64,000 bases of DNA from an uncultured Eubacteriales bacterium (GCA_900318145.1 ONJM01000012.1:1-64000); one strand, 5' to 3'; positions 49,711 through 59,180 are shown, counted from the stretch's first letter. Program-made: numbers and translations. The notes: generated by a model not told the origin, from the sequence alone.

Positions 49711-51249
49711 TTGGCCAGGGAATATGTGGACATGAATGTTCCCGTGATTGAAATGCGCAATATTGTGAAGAAATTCGGCAACTTCACAGCGAACGACGGG
49801 ATCAATCTGACAGTCCACAAGGGAGAAATACACGCCATCCTTGGGGAGAACGGAGCAGGGAAATCAACGCTGATGAATCAGCTGTACGGCCTGCTCAGGC
49901 CGACGTCCGGAGATATTCTGGTATACGGTAAGAAAATAGAAATGAATTCGCCGAAGGACGCCATTGAGGCAGGCATCGGCATGGTGCATCAGCATTTCAT
50001 GCTGGTGCAGCCTTTCACGGTAACGGAAAACATCGTGCTTGGCACGGAACCGCTGAAGGGTATTAAGCTGGATATGGCCACAGCCCGCAAAAACGTGGTG
50101 GAAATCTCGGAAAAGTACGGCCTTTCCATTGACCCGGACGCGAAAATCGAGGATATTTCCGTAGGCATGCAGCAGCGGGTGGAAATCCTGAAGGCGCTGT
50201 ACCGCGGAGCGGATATCCTGATTCTGGACGAGCCGACGTCTTCCCTGACGCCGCAGGAAATTGTCGAACTGATCGATATCATGCATAACCTGACCCGCGA
50301 CGGGAAGAGCATCCTGCTGATTACCCACAAGCTGAAGGAAATCAAAGCGGCTGCGGATTTCTGCTCCATTATCCGCGCCGGGAAATATATCGATACGGTG
50401 GACGTGGAACAGGTTACGGAGAACGATCTGGCCAGCATGATGGTCGGCCGGAAGGTCGCCTTCTCAGTCAAAAAGCCGCCGATGGAGGAAGGCCCCGTCG
50501 TGCTGGACGTAAAGGACCTGCACGGAATGGATTACCGCGGGGTCGAGATCCTGAAAGGACTGAACCTGCAAGTACACGCGGGGGAAATCGTCGGCATTGC
50601 CGGGATTGACGGAAACGGGCAGACGGAGCTGGTGGAGATCCTGACCGGGCTCCGGAAAGGCACAAAGGGAGAGGCTACCGTAAACGGCGTCAGCATTTAC
50701 AACAAGACGCCGCGGTTCGGATTCAACCACGGTGTTTCCAGCATTCCCGCCGACCGCCAGAAACACGGCCTGCTGCTTGATTTCTCTGTGGAGGACAATC
50801 TGATTCTCCAAAATTTCAGAGAGATCCCCTACGCGAAGAAAAGTATCCTGCAGCGCAGGTCGATCCTGAAACACGCGTCGGAGTCGGTTCAGCAGTTTGA
50901 CGTGCGGCCAGACAACTGCGAAAAGCGCGCGGCGGGCACGCTTTCCGGCGGCAACCAGCAGAAGGTGATTATCGCCCGTGAAGTGCAGAACAACAAGGAC
51001 CTCCTGATTGCAGTAAACCCCACCCGCGGTCTGGATGTAGGCGCAATCGAATATGTCCACAAATACATCGTCGAACAGCGGAACAAGGGGAAGGCGGTGC
51101 TTCTTGTTTCTTTTGAACTGGATGAAATCATGAGCCTTTCCGACAACATCGATGTAATCTTTGACGGCAGGATCGTCAGCAGAGTGCCCGGCGCCGAAGC
51201 GGATGAAAACGAGCTGGGCCTGATGATGGCAGGAGGGAAGAAAGCATGA
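49711..51249 (+). CDS. Nucleoside ABC transporter ATP-binding protein (tandem ATPase)
   Basis: A 512-aa protein with two ABC ATPase domains, as in the BMP-linked nucleoside importers (NupO/YufO type). First domain: Walker A GENGAGKSTLMNQ, signature ISVGMQQRVEILKAL, Walker B DILILDEPT. Second domain: GIDGNGQTELVE in the Walker A position, LSGGNQQKVIIAREV signature. The second Walker A lacks the GKS/T lysine, usual for this subfamily. The start is the TTG at 49711, with GGAGG six bases upstream. Overlaps the first permease gene by ATGA. Works with the BMP protein at 46.1 kb, by inference. Confidence 0.92.
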   Translation: MAREYVDMNVPVIEMRNIVKKFGNFTANDGINLTVHKGEIHAILGENGAGKSTLMNQLYGLLRPTSGDILVYGKKIEMNSPKDAIEAGIGMVHQHFMLVQPFTVTENIVLGTEPLKGIKLDMATARKNVVEISEKYGLSIDPDAKIEDISVGMQQRVEILKALYRGADILILDEPTSSLTPQEIVELIDIMHNLTRDGKSILLITHKLKEIKAAADFCSIIRAGKYIDTVDVEQVTENDLASMMVGRKVAFSVKKPPMEEGPVVLDVKDLHGMDYRGVEILKGLNLQVHAGEIVGIAGIDGNGQTELVEILTGLRKGTKGEATVNGVSIYNKTPRFGFNHGVSSIPADRQKHGLLLDFSVEDNLILQNFREIPYAKKSILQRRSILKHASESVQQFDVRPDNCEKRAAGTLSGGNQQKVIIAREVQNNKDLLIAVNPTRGLDVGAIEYVHKYIVEQRNKGKAVLLVSFELDEIMSLSDNIDVIFDGRIVSRVPGAEADENELGLMMAGGKKA

Positions 51250-52367
51250 AGAACAAAAAGGGGATTCTGGATTTCTTCGCCGAGAACACCTTTATCCATA
51301 CAATCCTGTCAATCCTTCTCGGCTTCCTGGTCGGGGCGATCTTCCTTGTGGTCATGGGGCTGAACGTCGGGGAGGCTTATGGGAAACTGATCTCAAGCGT
51401 TACCTCCCTGAAAGGCTTTTCCTATGTCATCGTTTATGCGGTGCCGTATATCGTGACCGGACTGTCGGTGGCATTTTCCTTCAAGACCGGTGTTTTCAAC
51501 ATCGGCGCGGAAGGCCAGTTTGTTGTGGGCAGTATGGCGGCCTGCGTAACAAGCCTGATGCTGCCGGAGCTGCCCAAGCCGCTCCTGATCCCGCTGTGCT
51601 TCCTCGCGGCAGCGGCCGCGGGAGCTCTGTGGGGCGGGATTGTGGCGGTGCTGAAGATCAAATGGGGCATCAATGAAGTACTGAGCATGATCATGTTCAA
51701 CTGGATCGCATTCTATCTTTCCAATTTCATCGCGGGGATTCCGGCAATCCATAATGACGGAACGGCGGAGGCCACGAAGAATATCGCCGCAAACGCCAGC
51801 CTGCAGTTTTCGAAGGACTTCATCAAGGCAAACGGACTGGCGCCGACGGCAAACTGGGGGATACTTGTCGCCATTGTCCTGACAGTCGTGATCTGGTTCA
51901 TTATCGACAAGACAACCCTGGGGTATGAACTGAAGGCGGTCGGCGTCAACAAGTACGGCGCCGAATACGGCGGCATCAACGTGGGCCGCTCGATCCTGAC
52001 AGCGCTGGCGATTTCCGGCGCGCTGGGCGGACTGGCCGGCAGCCTGCAGCTGATGGGCATGGGAAACCGGATCAGTATTTTTACTTCCCAGGAGGGCTTC
52101 GGCTTCGCCGGCATCGTCGTGGCGCTGATCGGCTGCTCCAATCCCTTCGGGGTCCTGGTGGCCGGTATCTTCTACGGCGGACTGACCTACGGCGGCAGTA
52201 AACTGAACCTGGTCGGTGCGCCGACGCAGCTGATCAGCGTGATTGTCGGAACGGTGGTATTCTTCATCTCGATCTCCGTGATCTTCCGGTACCTGAAGTA
52301 CCTGAAACGGAAACCGAAGACAGTTCCGGCAGGGACAACCGGCGGAAAGGAGGCGGCAGGGAAATGA
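51246..52367 (+). CDS. Nucleoside ABC transporter permease 1
   Basis: A 373-aa inner-membrane permease with about nine to ten helices, of the NupP/YufP type (BPD_transp_2 family). AFSFKTGVFNIGAEGQFVVG and FGFAGIVVALIGCSNPFGVLVAGIFYG are the family's conserved segments. It overlaps both neighbours by four bases, forming a tightly coupled ATPase-permease-permease operon. It would carry purine or pyrimidine nucleosides captured by the BMP protein. Confidence 0.92.
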   Translation: MKNKKGILDFFAENTFIHTILSILLGFLVGAIFLVVMGLNVGEAYGKLISSVTSLKGFSYVIVYAVPYIVTGLSVAFSFKTGVFNIGAEGQFVVGSMAACVTSLMLPELPKPLLIPLCFLAAAAAGALWGGIVAVLKIKWGINEVLSMIMFNWIAFYLSNFIAGIPAIHNDGTAEATKNIAANASLQFSKDFIKANGLAPTANWGILVAIVLTVVIWFIIDKTTLGYELKAVGVNKYGAEYGGINVGRSILTALAISGALGGLAGSLQLMGMGNRISIFTSQEGFGFAGIVVALIGCSNPFGVLVAGIFYGGLTYGGSKLNLVGAPTQLISVIVGTVVFFISISVIFRYLKYLKRKPKTVPAGTTGGKEAAGK

Positions 52368-53308
52368 CGGACTTTGTAAACAGCCTCGGTATTATACTTT
52401 TCGCGACACTGGTCTATATGACACCGCTGCTGTACGCGGCTCTGGGATCCTGTTTCTCCGAGGTTTCCGGCGTCGTGAACATCGGTATTGAGGGCATGAT
52501 GACAGCCGGCGCGTTTGCCGGCACAGTGGTTGCCTATTTCACCGGTAATCCCTGGATCGGATTCATCTGCGGCGGACTGGCGGGAGCTTTCTTCGGAATG
52601 CTGCACGCAACCGCCACCGTACGCCTCGGCGCGGATCAGACGATCGCGGGCACGGCCATCAACATGCTGGGGCCGGGCATCTCGATCATGATTGCGAAGG
52701 TGCTGTTCAACTCCACCGATACTGTTCCGCTGACAGCGGAGCAGAAGATCCCGAAACTCTTTGCCGGCGTTTTTGATACGGGAAATGTTTTCGGGCGGTT
52801 TATGGACAACGTATTCGCGACGTATTTTTCCACCTATTTTGTTTTCATCCTCGCGATCGTGGTGTGGTTTGTGTTCTACAAGACCCGTTTCGGCCTGCGG
52901 CTGCGCGCCTGCGGCGAACATCCGAAGGCCTGCGAAACCCTGGGTATCAATGTGCTGGGAATGCGTTTCCTGTGCGTGGTGATTTCCGGCCTGCTGGCCG
53001 GCCTTGGCGGCGCGTGCGTGACGATGACGATCTCGACGCAGTTCCGGCCGATTTCCATCGTTGGCCAGGGCTTCATAGCCATCGCGGCAGTCATTTTCGG
53101 CAAATTCAAGCCGCACGGCGCACTGCTCGGATGCCTGCTGTTCGGTTTCTGCTCCGGACTGAAGGTAGTTCTGGGAGGTTCCGGCGGCGTGGATATGCAA
53201 CTAATTTCCATGATTCCCTATGTGGTGACGGTAATCGTGCTGATTCTGTTTGTCGGAAAATCACACGTTCCTTCCGCCAGCGGAAAACCTTATCTGAAAG
53301 TTAAATAA
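52364..53308 (+). CDS. Nucleoside ABC transporter permease 2
   Basis: A 314-aa permease with about eight helices (NupQ/YufQ type). ALGSCFSEVSGVVNIGIEGMMTAGAF and GQGFIAIAAVIFGKFKPHGALLG are typical conserved blocks. It partners permease 1 as a heterodimer. Its start overlaps the stop of permease 1. The operon ends with a hairpin. Confidence 0.92.
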   Translation: MTDFVNSLGIILFATLVYMTPLLYAALGSCFSEVSGVVNIGIEGMMTAGAFAGTVVAYFTGNPWIGFICGGLAGAFFGMLHATATVRLGADQTIAGTAINMLGPGISIMIAKVLFNSTDTVPLTAEQKIPKLFAGVFDTGNVFGRFMDNVFATYFSTYFVFILAIVVWFVFYKTRFGLRLRACGEHPKACETLGINVLGMRFLCVVISGLLAGLGGACVTMTISTQFRPISIVGQGFIAIAAVIFGKFKPHGALLGCLLFGFCSGLKVVLGGSGGVDMQLISMIPYVVTVIVLILFVGKSHVPSASGKPYLKVK

Positions 53309-53330
53309 TCCGGCGGGAGCCGGAAAAGGA

Positions 53331-53364
53331 AACGGGAAGCGGCGTACCGGACCGCTTCCCGTTT
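53331..53364 (+). terminator. Terminator of the nucleoside transporter operon
   Basis: ACGGGAAGCGG/CCGCTTCCCGT stem followed by TTTATG. Confidence 0.8.
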
Positions 53365-53399
53365 TATGTGCTGCGCAGTGAAATCCGCAGGATTGTTTT

Positions 53400-54080
53400 T
53401 TACGCTTTGAACTGTTCCAGGATCTGCTTTCCGGCGCTGGCGCCGATACGTTCCGCGCCGGCCTCGATCATGGCTTTGCAGGACGCCCAGTCGCGGATAC
53501 CGCCGGCGGCCTTGACTTTAACGGCGTCCCCGACGGTTTCCTTCATGAGGCGGACGTCCTCCGGCGTGGCGCCGCCGGTCCCGAAACCGGTGGAGGTTTT
53601 GATGAAATCAGGACGGACTTCCTTCGCGATTTCCGCCAGGCGGACGATTTCCTCCTTCGTGAGATAGCAGTTCTCAAAGATCACCTTGCAGCCGGCGCCG
53701 CGGGAATGGCAGGCTTCCGTGATTCTTGCCATTTCATCCTTCACCAGATCCCACCTGCCGTCCTTGACGTCGGAGACGTTCACGACATAGTCGATCTCGT
53801 CCGCGCCGTCGGCAATGGCGGTTTCCGCCTCAAAAACCTTGGCGGCGGCGGACATCTGCCCGAGAGGGAATCCGGCGACGGTGCCCACCAGGACGCCGGT
53901 GCCTTTTACCAGATCCCTGCAGAATGCGGTGAAAGCGGAGTTTACCATGACGGAGGCAAAGCCGTATGTTTTCGCCTCGTCGCAGAGTTTACGGATGTCT
54001 TCCCGGGTTGCTGCGGCTTTCAGGTTGGTATGGTCAATCATCGCGGCGACGGCTTCCGGAGTGAGGTTTTGCGTGTTCAT
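53400..54080 (-). CDS. deoC: Deoxyribose-phosphate aldolase
   Basis: About 226 aa from the ATG at 54080 (GGAGAGAAA upstream; the open frame extends to 54200 without support). A TIM-barrel class I aldolase splitting deoxyribose-5-phosphate to glyceraldehyde-3-phosphate and acetaldehyde. IDHTNLKAAATREDI opens the domain; FIKTSTGFGTGGAT holds the Schiff-base Lys; VKAAGGIRDW holds the second active-site Lys; and EIDYVVNVSDVKDG is conserved. It completes the deo pathway here. Confidence 0.95.
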   Translation of the reverse strand: MNTQNLTPEAVAAMIDHTNLKAAATREDIRKLCDEAKTYGFASVMVNSAFTAFCRDLVKGTGVLVGTVAGFPLGQMSAAAKVFEAETAIADGADEIDYVVNVSDVKDGRWDLVKDEMARITEACHSRGAGCKVIFENCYLTKEEIVRLAEIAKEVRPDFIKTSTGFGTGGATPEDVRLMKETVGDAVKVKAAGGIRDWASCKAMIEAGAERIGASAGKQILEQFKA

Positions 54081-54234
54081 CGTTTTTCTCTCCTTTTTTT
54101 TCTGCTGCAGTAAAGATACCACACTGCCGCTCCGGAAGCAAGGCTGCCGCGCGGCGGGGTTTTTTATTGCCGGGAAATAGTATATAATAAGTATATCCAT
54201 CAGATCGGAAAAATTTTCCGGAAAGGAAACGCAT

Positions 54235-54663
54235 ATGGAAAAGGATTTTGACCGGGGAGAACTGATCCGGCATGCGCTGGAACAGCAGAAGAAAGCCTAC
54301 GCGCCGTATTCCGGCTATCAGGTCGCGGCGGCTGTGCTCATGGATTCCGGGAAGGTTTATACCGGGGTGAATGTGGAGAACGCTTCCTATCCGGCAGGAA
54401 TCTGCGCGGAGCGGAACGCGATTTTTCACGCGGCGGCCTGCGGGGAGCGGCGGATTACAGCGATTGCCGTCGTTGCCGGGCTCCGGGGCGAAAACACCGA
54501 ATACAGTTCGCCCTGCGGGATCTGCCGGCAGGTGATGCGGGAATTCTGCGATCCGAAGGAGATGCGGGTGATCCTGGCCAGGACGCCGGAGGATTACCGT
54601 GAACGGACGCTGGAGGAGCTGCTGCCGGAAAGCTTCGGGCCGGAGTCGCTGCCGCGCCTGTGA
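54235..54663 (+). CDS. cdd: Cytidine deaminase
   Basis: A 142-aa zinc enzyme deaminating (deoxy)cytidine to (deoxy)uridine. VNVENASYPAGICAERNAIFHA has the catalytic CAE with the zinc Cys and the Glu; SSPCGICRQVMREF carries the other two zinc cysteines. The length fits the homotetrameric class. It starts after GGAAAGGAAA and is divergent from deoC; a TATAAT lies at 54182-54187. It feeds udp with uridine. Confidence 0.95.
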   Translation: MEKDFDRGELIRHALEQQKKAYAPYSGYQVAAAVLMDSGKVYTGVNVENASYPAGICAERNAIFHAAACGERRITAIAVVAGLRGENTEYSSPCGICRQVMREFCDPKEMRVILARTPEDYRERTLEELLPESFGPESLPRL

Positions 54664-54669
54664 CGCGCG

Positions 54670-55845
54670 TCAGAGGATCAGGGTACTGACGCGGGGAATG
54701 ACTTCGGAAAGATGCTCCAGCGCGCGTCGGATCCGGACCGGCCCCAGCGGGCTGTCCCGGTGATCCGTCGTGAGAATGATATAGAGAAACCGGAGGCAGG
54801 CCAGGAGGATAATTCTGTCCAGCGCCGGATTCAGCACCGCGGGATCATCGCTGCACAGATAACGGCGGAAAAGCGTGTTCCAGATCCGGCGGGCCATTTC
54901 CCCGGGAATGCCCAGGAACGCCATGCTGTTATCCGGATCGCCCTCCCCGAACAGGATATAGGAAACATACAGGGCCTGGAGATCAAAGACGGGCTGGCCT
55001 GTGCAGAGCGTATCCATATCGATCAGCATCGGCCCGGATTCCGTCCGCATGACATTTTTCATCTGGAAGTCTCCGTGAACCATATGGTAATCTTCCGGCA
55101 GGTCCCTGAGCAGCGATTCCGCCGCGGCCAGTTGCTCCGGCGGCATCACTTCCCGGAGGACGGAAAGATAACCGAGGAAAACATCCCGCGCCAGCGGGAA
55201 GATGCCGGGATCCATTTCCACCGCATGGACGGAACGGAGAAAATCCGTGTATTCAGCGATCAGCGCATCGGCGTTTTCCGGTTCGTTCCGGATCAGGTCG
55301 TTATAGGTTTTTGCCTTCAACAGCTCAAAGACCGTGCCGTAGCAGTCCCCGGCTTTCACGATATCGAAGGAGATGGCGGTGGGAACCCCCTTGAGGAAAG
55401 CGGAGCGGGCCTTGTTCCGTTCGTCTTCGATCGCGGGCAGGCTGTCCGGCATATTATAGATTTTGACAATGGTATCCGCGTCCAGACGGTAGACGGTTCC
55501 GAACTGCCCGTGACCGATGACGCCGCATCCGGTGAGATCAATCTCCCGGATCTTTTTTTTCAGCGTGAACATGGTGGAGAAACCGGTAACGTTCAGGATT
55601 TCGAGCATACCGGGGGACACGTTGCGGAGCTCCAGGGGCTTCTGCCAGCGCTGCCGGACTGTCAGCAGCACCCGGAGGCCGGCGCTGGACATATATTCCG
55701 TTTTGTCCAGGTCAAAGACAGGCTCCAGGGACGGGTTCGCGTCCAGGATTTCCTGCAGCCGGCGCATGAGCTCCGGCGCGTTGTCGGAGGTAATCCGGCC
55801 TTCCAGCGGAAGAATGACGCGGGAGGATTCAACCGTATAATTCAT
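54670..55845 (-). CDS. STAS domain fused to an APH-like (TIGR02172-type) kinase
   Basis: About 391 aa from the ATG at 55845 (GGAG nine bases upstream; a GTG at 55854 is in frame). Residues 1-100 are a STAS domain like anti-anti-sigma factors: LPLEGRITSDNAPEL, and DLDKTEYMSSAGLRVLL, where a Ser would be phosphorylated. Residues about 105-391 are an aminoglycoside-phosphotransferase-like kinase: GHGQFGTVYRLD loop, IVKIYN lysine, HMVHGDFQMKNVM catalytic loop and LIDMDT metal site. No anti-sigma kinase or sigma factor is nearby. A phosphorylation-controlled regulator is inferred; alternatively a small-molecule kinase with a STAS sensor. Confidence 0.8.
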   Translation of the reverse strand: MNYTVESSRVILPLEGRITSDNAPELMRRLQEILDANPSLEPVFDLDKTEYMSSAGLRVLLTVRQRWQKPLELRNVSPGMLEILNVTGFSTMFTLKKKIREIDLTGCGVIGHGQFGTVYRLDADTIVKIYNMPDSLPAIEDERNKARSAFLKGVPTAISFDIVKAGDCYGTVFELLKAKTYNDLIRNEPENADALIAEYTDFLRSVHAVEMDPGIFPLARDVFLGYLSVLREVMPPEQLAAAESLLRDLPEDYHMVHGDFQMKNVMRTESGPMLIDMDTLCTGQPVFDLQALYVSYILFGEGDPDNSMAFLGIPGEMARRIWNTLFRRYLCSDDPAVLNPALDRIILLACLRFLYIILTTDHRDSPLGPVRIRRALEHLSEVIPRVSTLIL

Positions 55846-55874
55846 ACTTTGCACTCCGGAGATCAGAATTGCCG

Positions 55875-58469
55875 TTATTCGTCTGCGGAGACGGCCAGGG
55901 TGACGCTGCGCGGCAGCGCGGTAACGGGGCCTTCGGCTTTTTCACTTTCAGCAGGGACGGCGTCGCCCCGGAGGACGATATTATATGTCTGCCAGCCTTC
56001 CGGAGCCGGCGCTTCGGCGGTACCGACGCCCGGATTGATCAGGGCGAAGGCCACCGCTTTTTCATCGCGGATCCAGGTGACGGCAATGACGCCGCCGTCC
56101 AGCACTTCGCAGACAGGCGCCTCACCGCTCCTGAGGAAACCGTACTGCTTCCGCAGGGCGATCAGACCTCTGTAATACTCGGACATGGCCAGCTGCGGGC
56201 TGCCGGGAGCAAGGCTGTCCCAGTCGAGATTATTGATTTCATCGGAGGATTTGTAGCTGTTGCCGTCCCCCTGCTTGGTGCGGAGCATTTCCTCCCCGGC
56301 CAGGAAGAAGGGGATTCCCCGGCTGAGCAGCACGGAGGCGGCGCATACGCGGTACATGCCCAGGCGGTCTTCGTCCGTGGCGTAGGGGCAGGAAACCAGA
56401 AGCTTATCCCAGAGCGTATTGTTGTCGTGGGAGGAAACGTAGTTCACCACCATGGCGTTTTCCACTCTCCAGCTGGCGGAGCCGCTCTTTATGCCGCCCT
56501 GCAGGCCGAAGATCACTTTGCCGGCATTGATTTTTGTCGGGGTGCCGTTGGCGTAGCCGGTATCCTTCGAATCGAAAACGCTGCCCTTCAGGCCGTCCCG
56601 GATCACATCGTTGAAGACCGCGACCGCGCCGATCCCGCCGCCGGCGGCGGTGATGTTCCGGATATTCGACTGGTTTGCCCGGAGGCTGTCCCGCAGGGGC
56701 GTGTCGCCGCCGGTCCAGCCTTCGCCGTAGATCAGGGCTTTGGGATTGACGGCGTGCACCGCTTCCTCCACGGCCTGCATGGTTTCCAGATCATGCAGGG
56801 CCATAAGGTCGAAACGGAAGCCGTCCAGCTGATATTCCTCCGCCCAGTAGCGGACGCTGTCCACGATATATTTCCGGCACATGACCCGGTCGGAAGCCGT
56901 TTCGTTGCCGCAGCCGCTGCCGTTGGAGGGGCTGCCGTCATAACCGTAACGGTAATAGTAATAGGGAACGATGCGGTTCAGGCAGGAATCCACATCGTAG
57001 GTATGGTTGTACACCACGTCCATCACGACGCCCAGGCCGGCGCTGTGCAGTCCCTGCACCATCTGCTTGAATTCACGGATCCGCACTTCCCCGTGGTACG
57101 GATCGGTGGAATAGCTGCCTTCCGGAGCGTTGTAATTTTTCGGGTCATAGCCCCAGTTAAACTGCGGGGCATCGCTGCTTTCATCCACGGTGGCGTAGTC
57201 GTAAACCGGCTGGAGATGCACATGGGTAACGCCCAGCTGCTTCAGGTAGTCCACTCCGGCGGGAAGACCGGAGGCGTTGGTCAGGCCGGTTTCGGTGAAA
57301 GCCAGGTATTTTCCGGGCCAGGCGGACCCGGCCAGCCGGTTGGAGAAATCCCGGACATGCACTTCCCAGATGACGGCGTCCTGATAGGAGGAAAGGCCGC
57401 TGTCGTACGCGCTACTCCGGAAACCTTCCGGATCGGTCAGGGAAAGGTCGACGACCATACCCCGGTTTCCGTTGACGCCCACCGCGCGGGCGTATGGATC
57501 GACTGCTTCCAGCGTGCCCAGTGCGGTTGTGACGGAATAGGTGTAGTATGTGCCGCTGCCGCAGGTGCATTCCGTGCTCCATACGCCCTTTTCTCCCCGG
57601 ACCATGGGAACGGTTTCAAACGCTTCCCCGCCGTCGCCGGCTTCGAACAGGTTCAGAACCACGGCAGAGGCGGTTGGCGCCCAGACCTTGAAGGCGGTTG
57701 TGTTCCCGTGAATGACCGCGCCGAGGTCATCGCCGCTGTAGGTGTATTCCTCAACAAATTCCGGACTGTCAAACAGGGAGGTGGGAACGGCGGCGGCTTC
57801 GCCGTAGCCGTCAATTTCCACGGTATAGCCGCAGGAAAGATCCAGGGGCTCCGCCAGGGTGATCACTCCTGTCGTTACGTTGTTGCCGAGGGTGGAAAGG
57901 CTTTCCACCTTTACATCCCTGCCGTCCCGGCGGACATGCACCGCGTCCAGGCTTTCCAGGCGGACGGAGGGGGTAACGGAATAACGGATTTCACGGGGCG
58001 AGATGATTCCCGCAAGGTTGAACGTGCGGATCGGGTTCAGGGTGGCTCCGCCGTCCGGACTGGTGTACTGCATACTGTCCCCCGTTACCAGATATATTTC
58101 TGTGCGTTCGCCGGTGAGGACGGCGTACCGGTCCCCGTCATAATCCTTTGTCGCGCTGCCCCAGGAGGACCCGCCGGGTTCGGAGCAGTCCCTGCGGACG
58201 ATGAAGCCCACCTCGTCCACGCCCGCAGGCACTTCCACCGTGCAGCAGGCGCCGTAATCGCAGGGCTCAAAGAGGATCCCTTTCCCGTCCTTCCCGGGGA
58301 ACCAGACCCAGACGTCGCAGGTTGTGTAATCGGTGTCCGACCGGGACCAGTACAGCACCAGCGTACGGGTGCCTTCCGCGGCGCCGAAGGACAGCAGGGA
58401 AACCAGCAGGGAGAGAATCAGGCAGAAGGACAGGACCTTTTTTGCCTGAAAAACAGGGAAACGCTTCAT
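55875..58469 (-). CDS. pulA: Secreted type I pullulanase
   Basis: An 864-aa exported GH13 enzyme hydrolysing alpha-1,6 branches in pullulan and starch. The signal peptide ends near LLSFGAAEG. N-terminal CBM41-like domain (VLYWSRSDTDYTTCDVWVWF), then CBM48-like and an N domain, then the GH13 barrel: YNYDPxNY-like YDPKNYNAPEGSYSTDP (YNWGYDP here as NWGYDPKNY), VVMDVVYNHTYD, DGFRFDLMALHD (nucleophile Asp), IYGEGWTGGD (acid Glu) and VNYVSSHDNNTLWDKL. There is no C-terminal anchor. It supports starch use by the cell. It is monocistronic and reads away from the plus-strand gene at 58.7 kb. Confidence 0.93.
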   Translation of the reverse strand: MKRFPVFQAKKVLSFCLILSLLVSLLSFGAAEGTRTLVLYWSRSDTDYTTCDVWVWFPGKDGKGILFEPCDYGACCTVEVPAGVDEVGFIVRRDCSEPGGSSWGSATKDYDGDRYAVLTGERTEIYLVTGDSMQYTSPDGGATLNPIRTFNLAGIISPREIRYSVTPSVRLESLDAVHVRRDGRDVKVESLSTLGNNVTTGVITLAEPLDLSCGYTVEIDGYGEAAAVPTSLFDSPEFVEEYTYSGDDLGAVIHGNTTAFKVWAPTASAVVLNLFEAGDGGEAFETVPMVRGEKGVWSTECTCGSGTYYTYSVTTALGTLEAVDPYARAVGVNGNRGMVVDLSLTDPEGFRSSAYDSGLSSYQDAVIWEVHVRDFSNRLAGSAWPGKYLAFTETGLTNASGLPAGVDYLKQLGVTHVHLQPVYDYATVDESSDAPQFNWGYDPKNYNAPEGSYSTDPYHGEVRIREFKQMVQGLHSAGLGVVMDVVYNHTYDVDSCLNRIVPYYYYRYGYDGSPSNGSGCGNETASDRVMCRKYIVDSVRYWAEEYQLDGFRFDLMALHDLETMQAVEEAVHAVNPKALIYGEGWTGGDTPLRDSLRANQSNIRNITAAGGGIGAVAVFNDVIRDGLKGSVFDSKDTGYANGTPTKINAGKVIFGLQGGIKSGSASWRVENAMVVNYVSSHDNNTLWDKLLVSCPYATDEDRLGMYRVCAASVLLSRGIPFFLAGEEMLRTKQGDGNSYKSSDEINNLDWDSLAPGSPQLAMSEYYRGLIALRKQYGFLRSGEAPVCEVLDGGVIAVTWIRDEKAVAFALINPGVGTAEAPAPEGWQTYNIVLRGDAVPAESEKAEGPVTALPRSVTLAVSADE

Positions 58470-58557
58470 ACTGTATTACTCCTTTCCGATAAGTAAAAAT
58501 GACAGGATGAAAAGAATCCGGGCGACCCCGGCCTGTTCAGAAGATGTGAGAACGTTT

Positions 58558-58594
58558 CAGGACGGGTTTATTATGCCATAAACCGGCTGTCCTG
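58558..58594. promoter_or_regulatory. Dyad-symmetric element upstream of pulA
   Basis: CAGGAC and GTCCTG enclose GGTTTAT and ATAAACC in the divergent region between pulA and the 58.7-kb gene. It has no T-tract, so an operator is as likely as a hairpin. Confidence 0.4.
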
Positions 58595-58675
58595 TCACGC
58601 GGTAATTGATGTTTTCACGCGGGAAGTGGCAAAAAAGACAGGCGCGTGCTATACTGCCGGAGACGGAGGAGAGCC

Positions 58676-59071
58676 ATGTATTATTACGAGAAAGACTACA
58701 TCATGCGCCTGATCCACGGGGTTGCCCGGATCCTGGCCCGGATTCTGCTCGCACGGGAAATGGAGGAGGAAGGGGAACTGATCGTTTTCCGGGAACAGGA
58801 AGCCAAGGAAAAGAACGACCTGTTCCGCAGGATGATCGACGAGGGACAGGTCAACGCGGCGGAGGAAAGGCTGTTTGACCTGCTGGAAACCGCGGGATGG
58901 GACGATCGGGAAAAAGCTTCGCTGGCGATCGCTTTTTACGATTATCTGAATGAAAAGGACGACGCGTTTCTCGCGGAAGCGGACTTCTCCCGGGAAGAGA
59001 TCATCCGGGGAATGGATGACGCGCTGCGGATTGCCGGCATGGAAATTCCGGAGTACCTGCGGCTGGACTGA
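58676..59071 (+). CDS. Small DUF6483-like protein
   Basis: A 131-aa cytosolic protein from the ATG at 58676 (GACGGAGGAGAG upstream). The opening MYYYEKDYIMRLIHGVARILARILLAR is amphipathic, and the whole is helical, ending in an acidic AEADFSREEIIRGMDDALR region. Length and the initial ExDYIMRLI pattern resemble DUF6483 proteins of Firmicutes, an assignment from memory and not certain. Possibly TPR-like. A TATACT (58650-58655) suggests its own promoter. Function unknown. Confidence 0.6.
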   Translation: MYYYEKDYIMRLIHGVARILARILLAREMEEEGELIVFREQEAKEKNDLFRRMIDEGQVNAAEERLFDLLETAGWDDREKASLAIAFYDYLNEKDDAFLAEADFSREEIIRGMDDALRIAGMEIPEYLRLD

Positions 59072-59180
59072 ACGGGTAGGAAAATAAGGCGGAAACAAGT
59101 AAAATATATTGACTTATTAACAATATCATAATAAAATTGATAAGAAATCGTAAAAATATTTCAGAAGCGGAGGACGGAGC

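Noticed and set aside
55869..58496. An 875-codon plus-strand frame opposite pullulanase
   Set aside because: The minus-strand pullulanase has all GH13 motifs; the opposite frame is a shadow.
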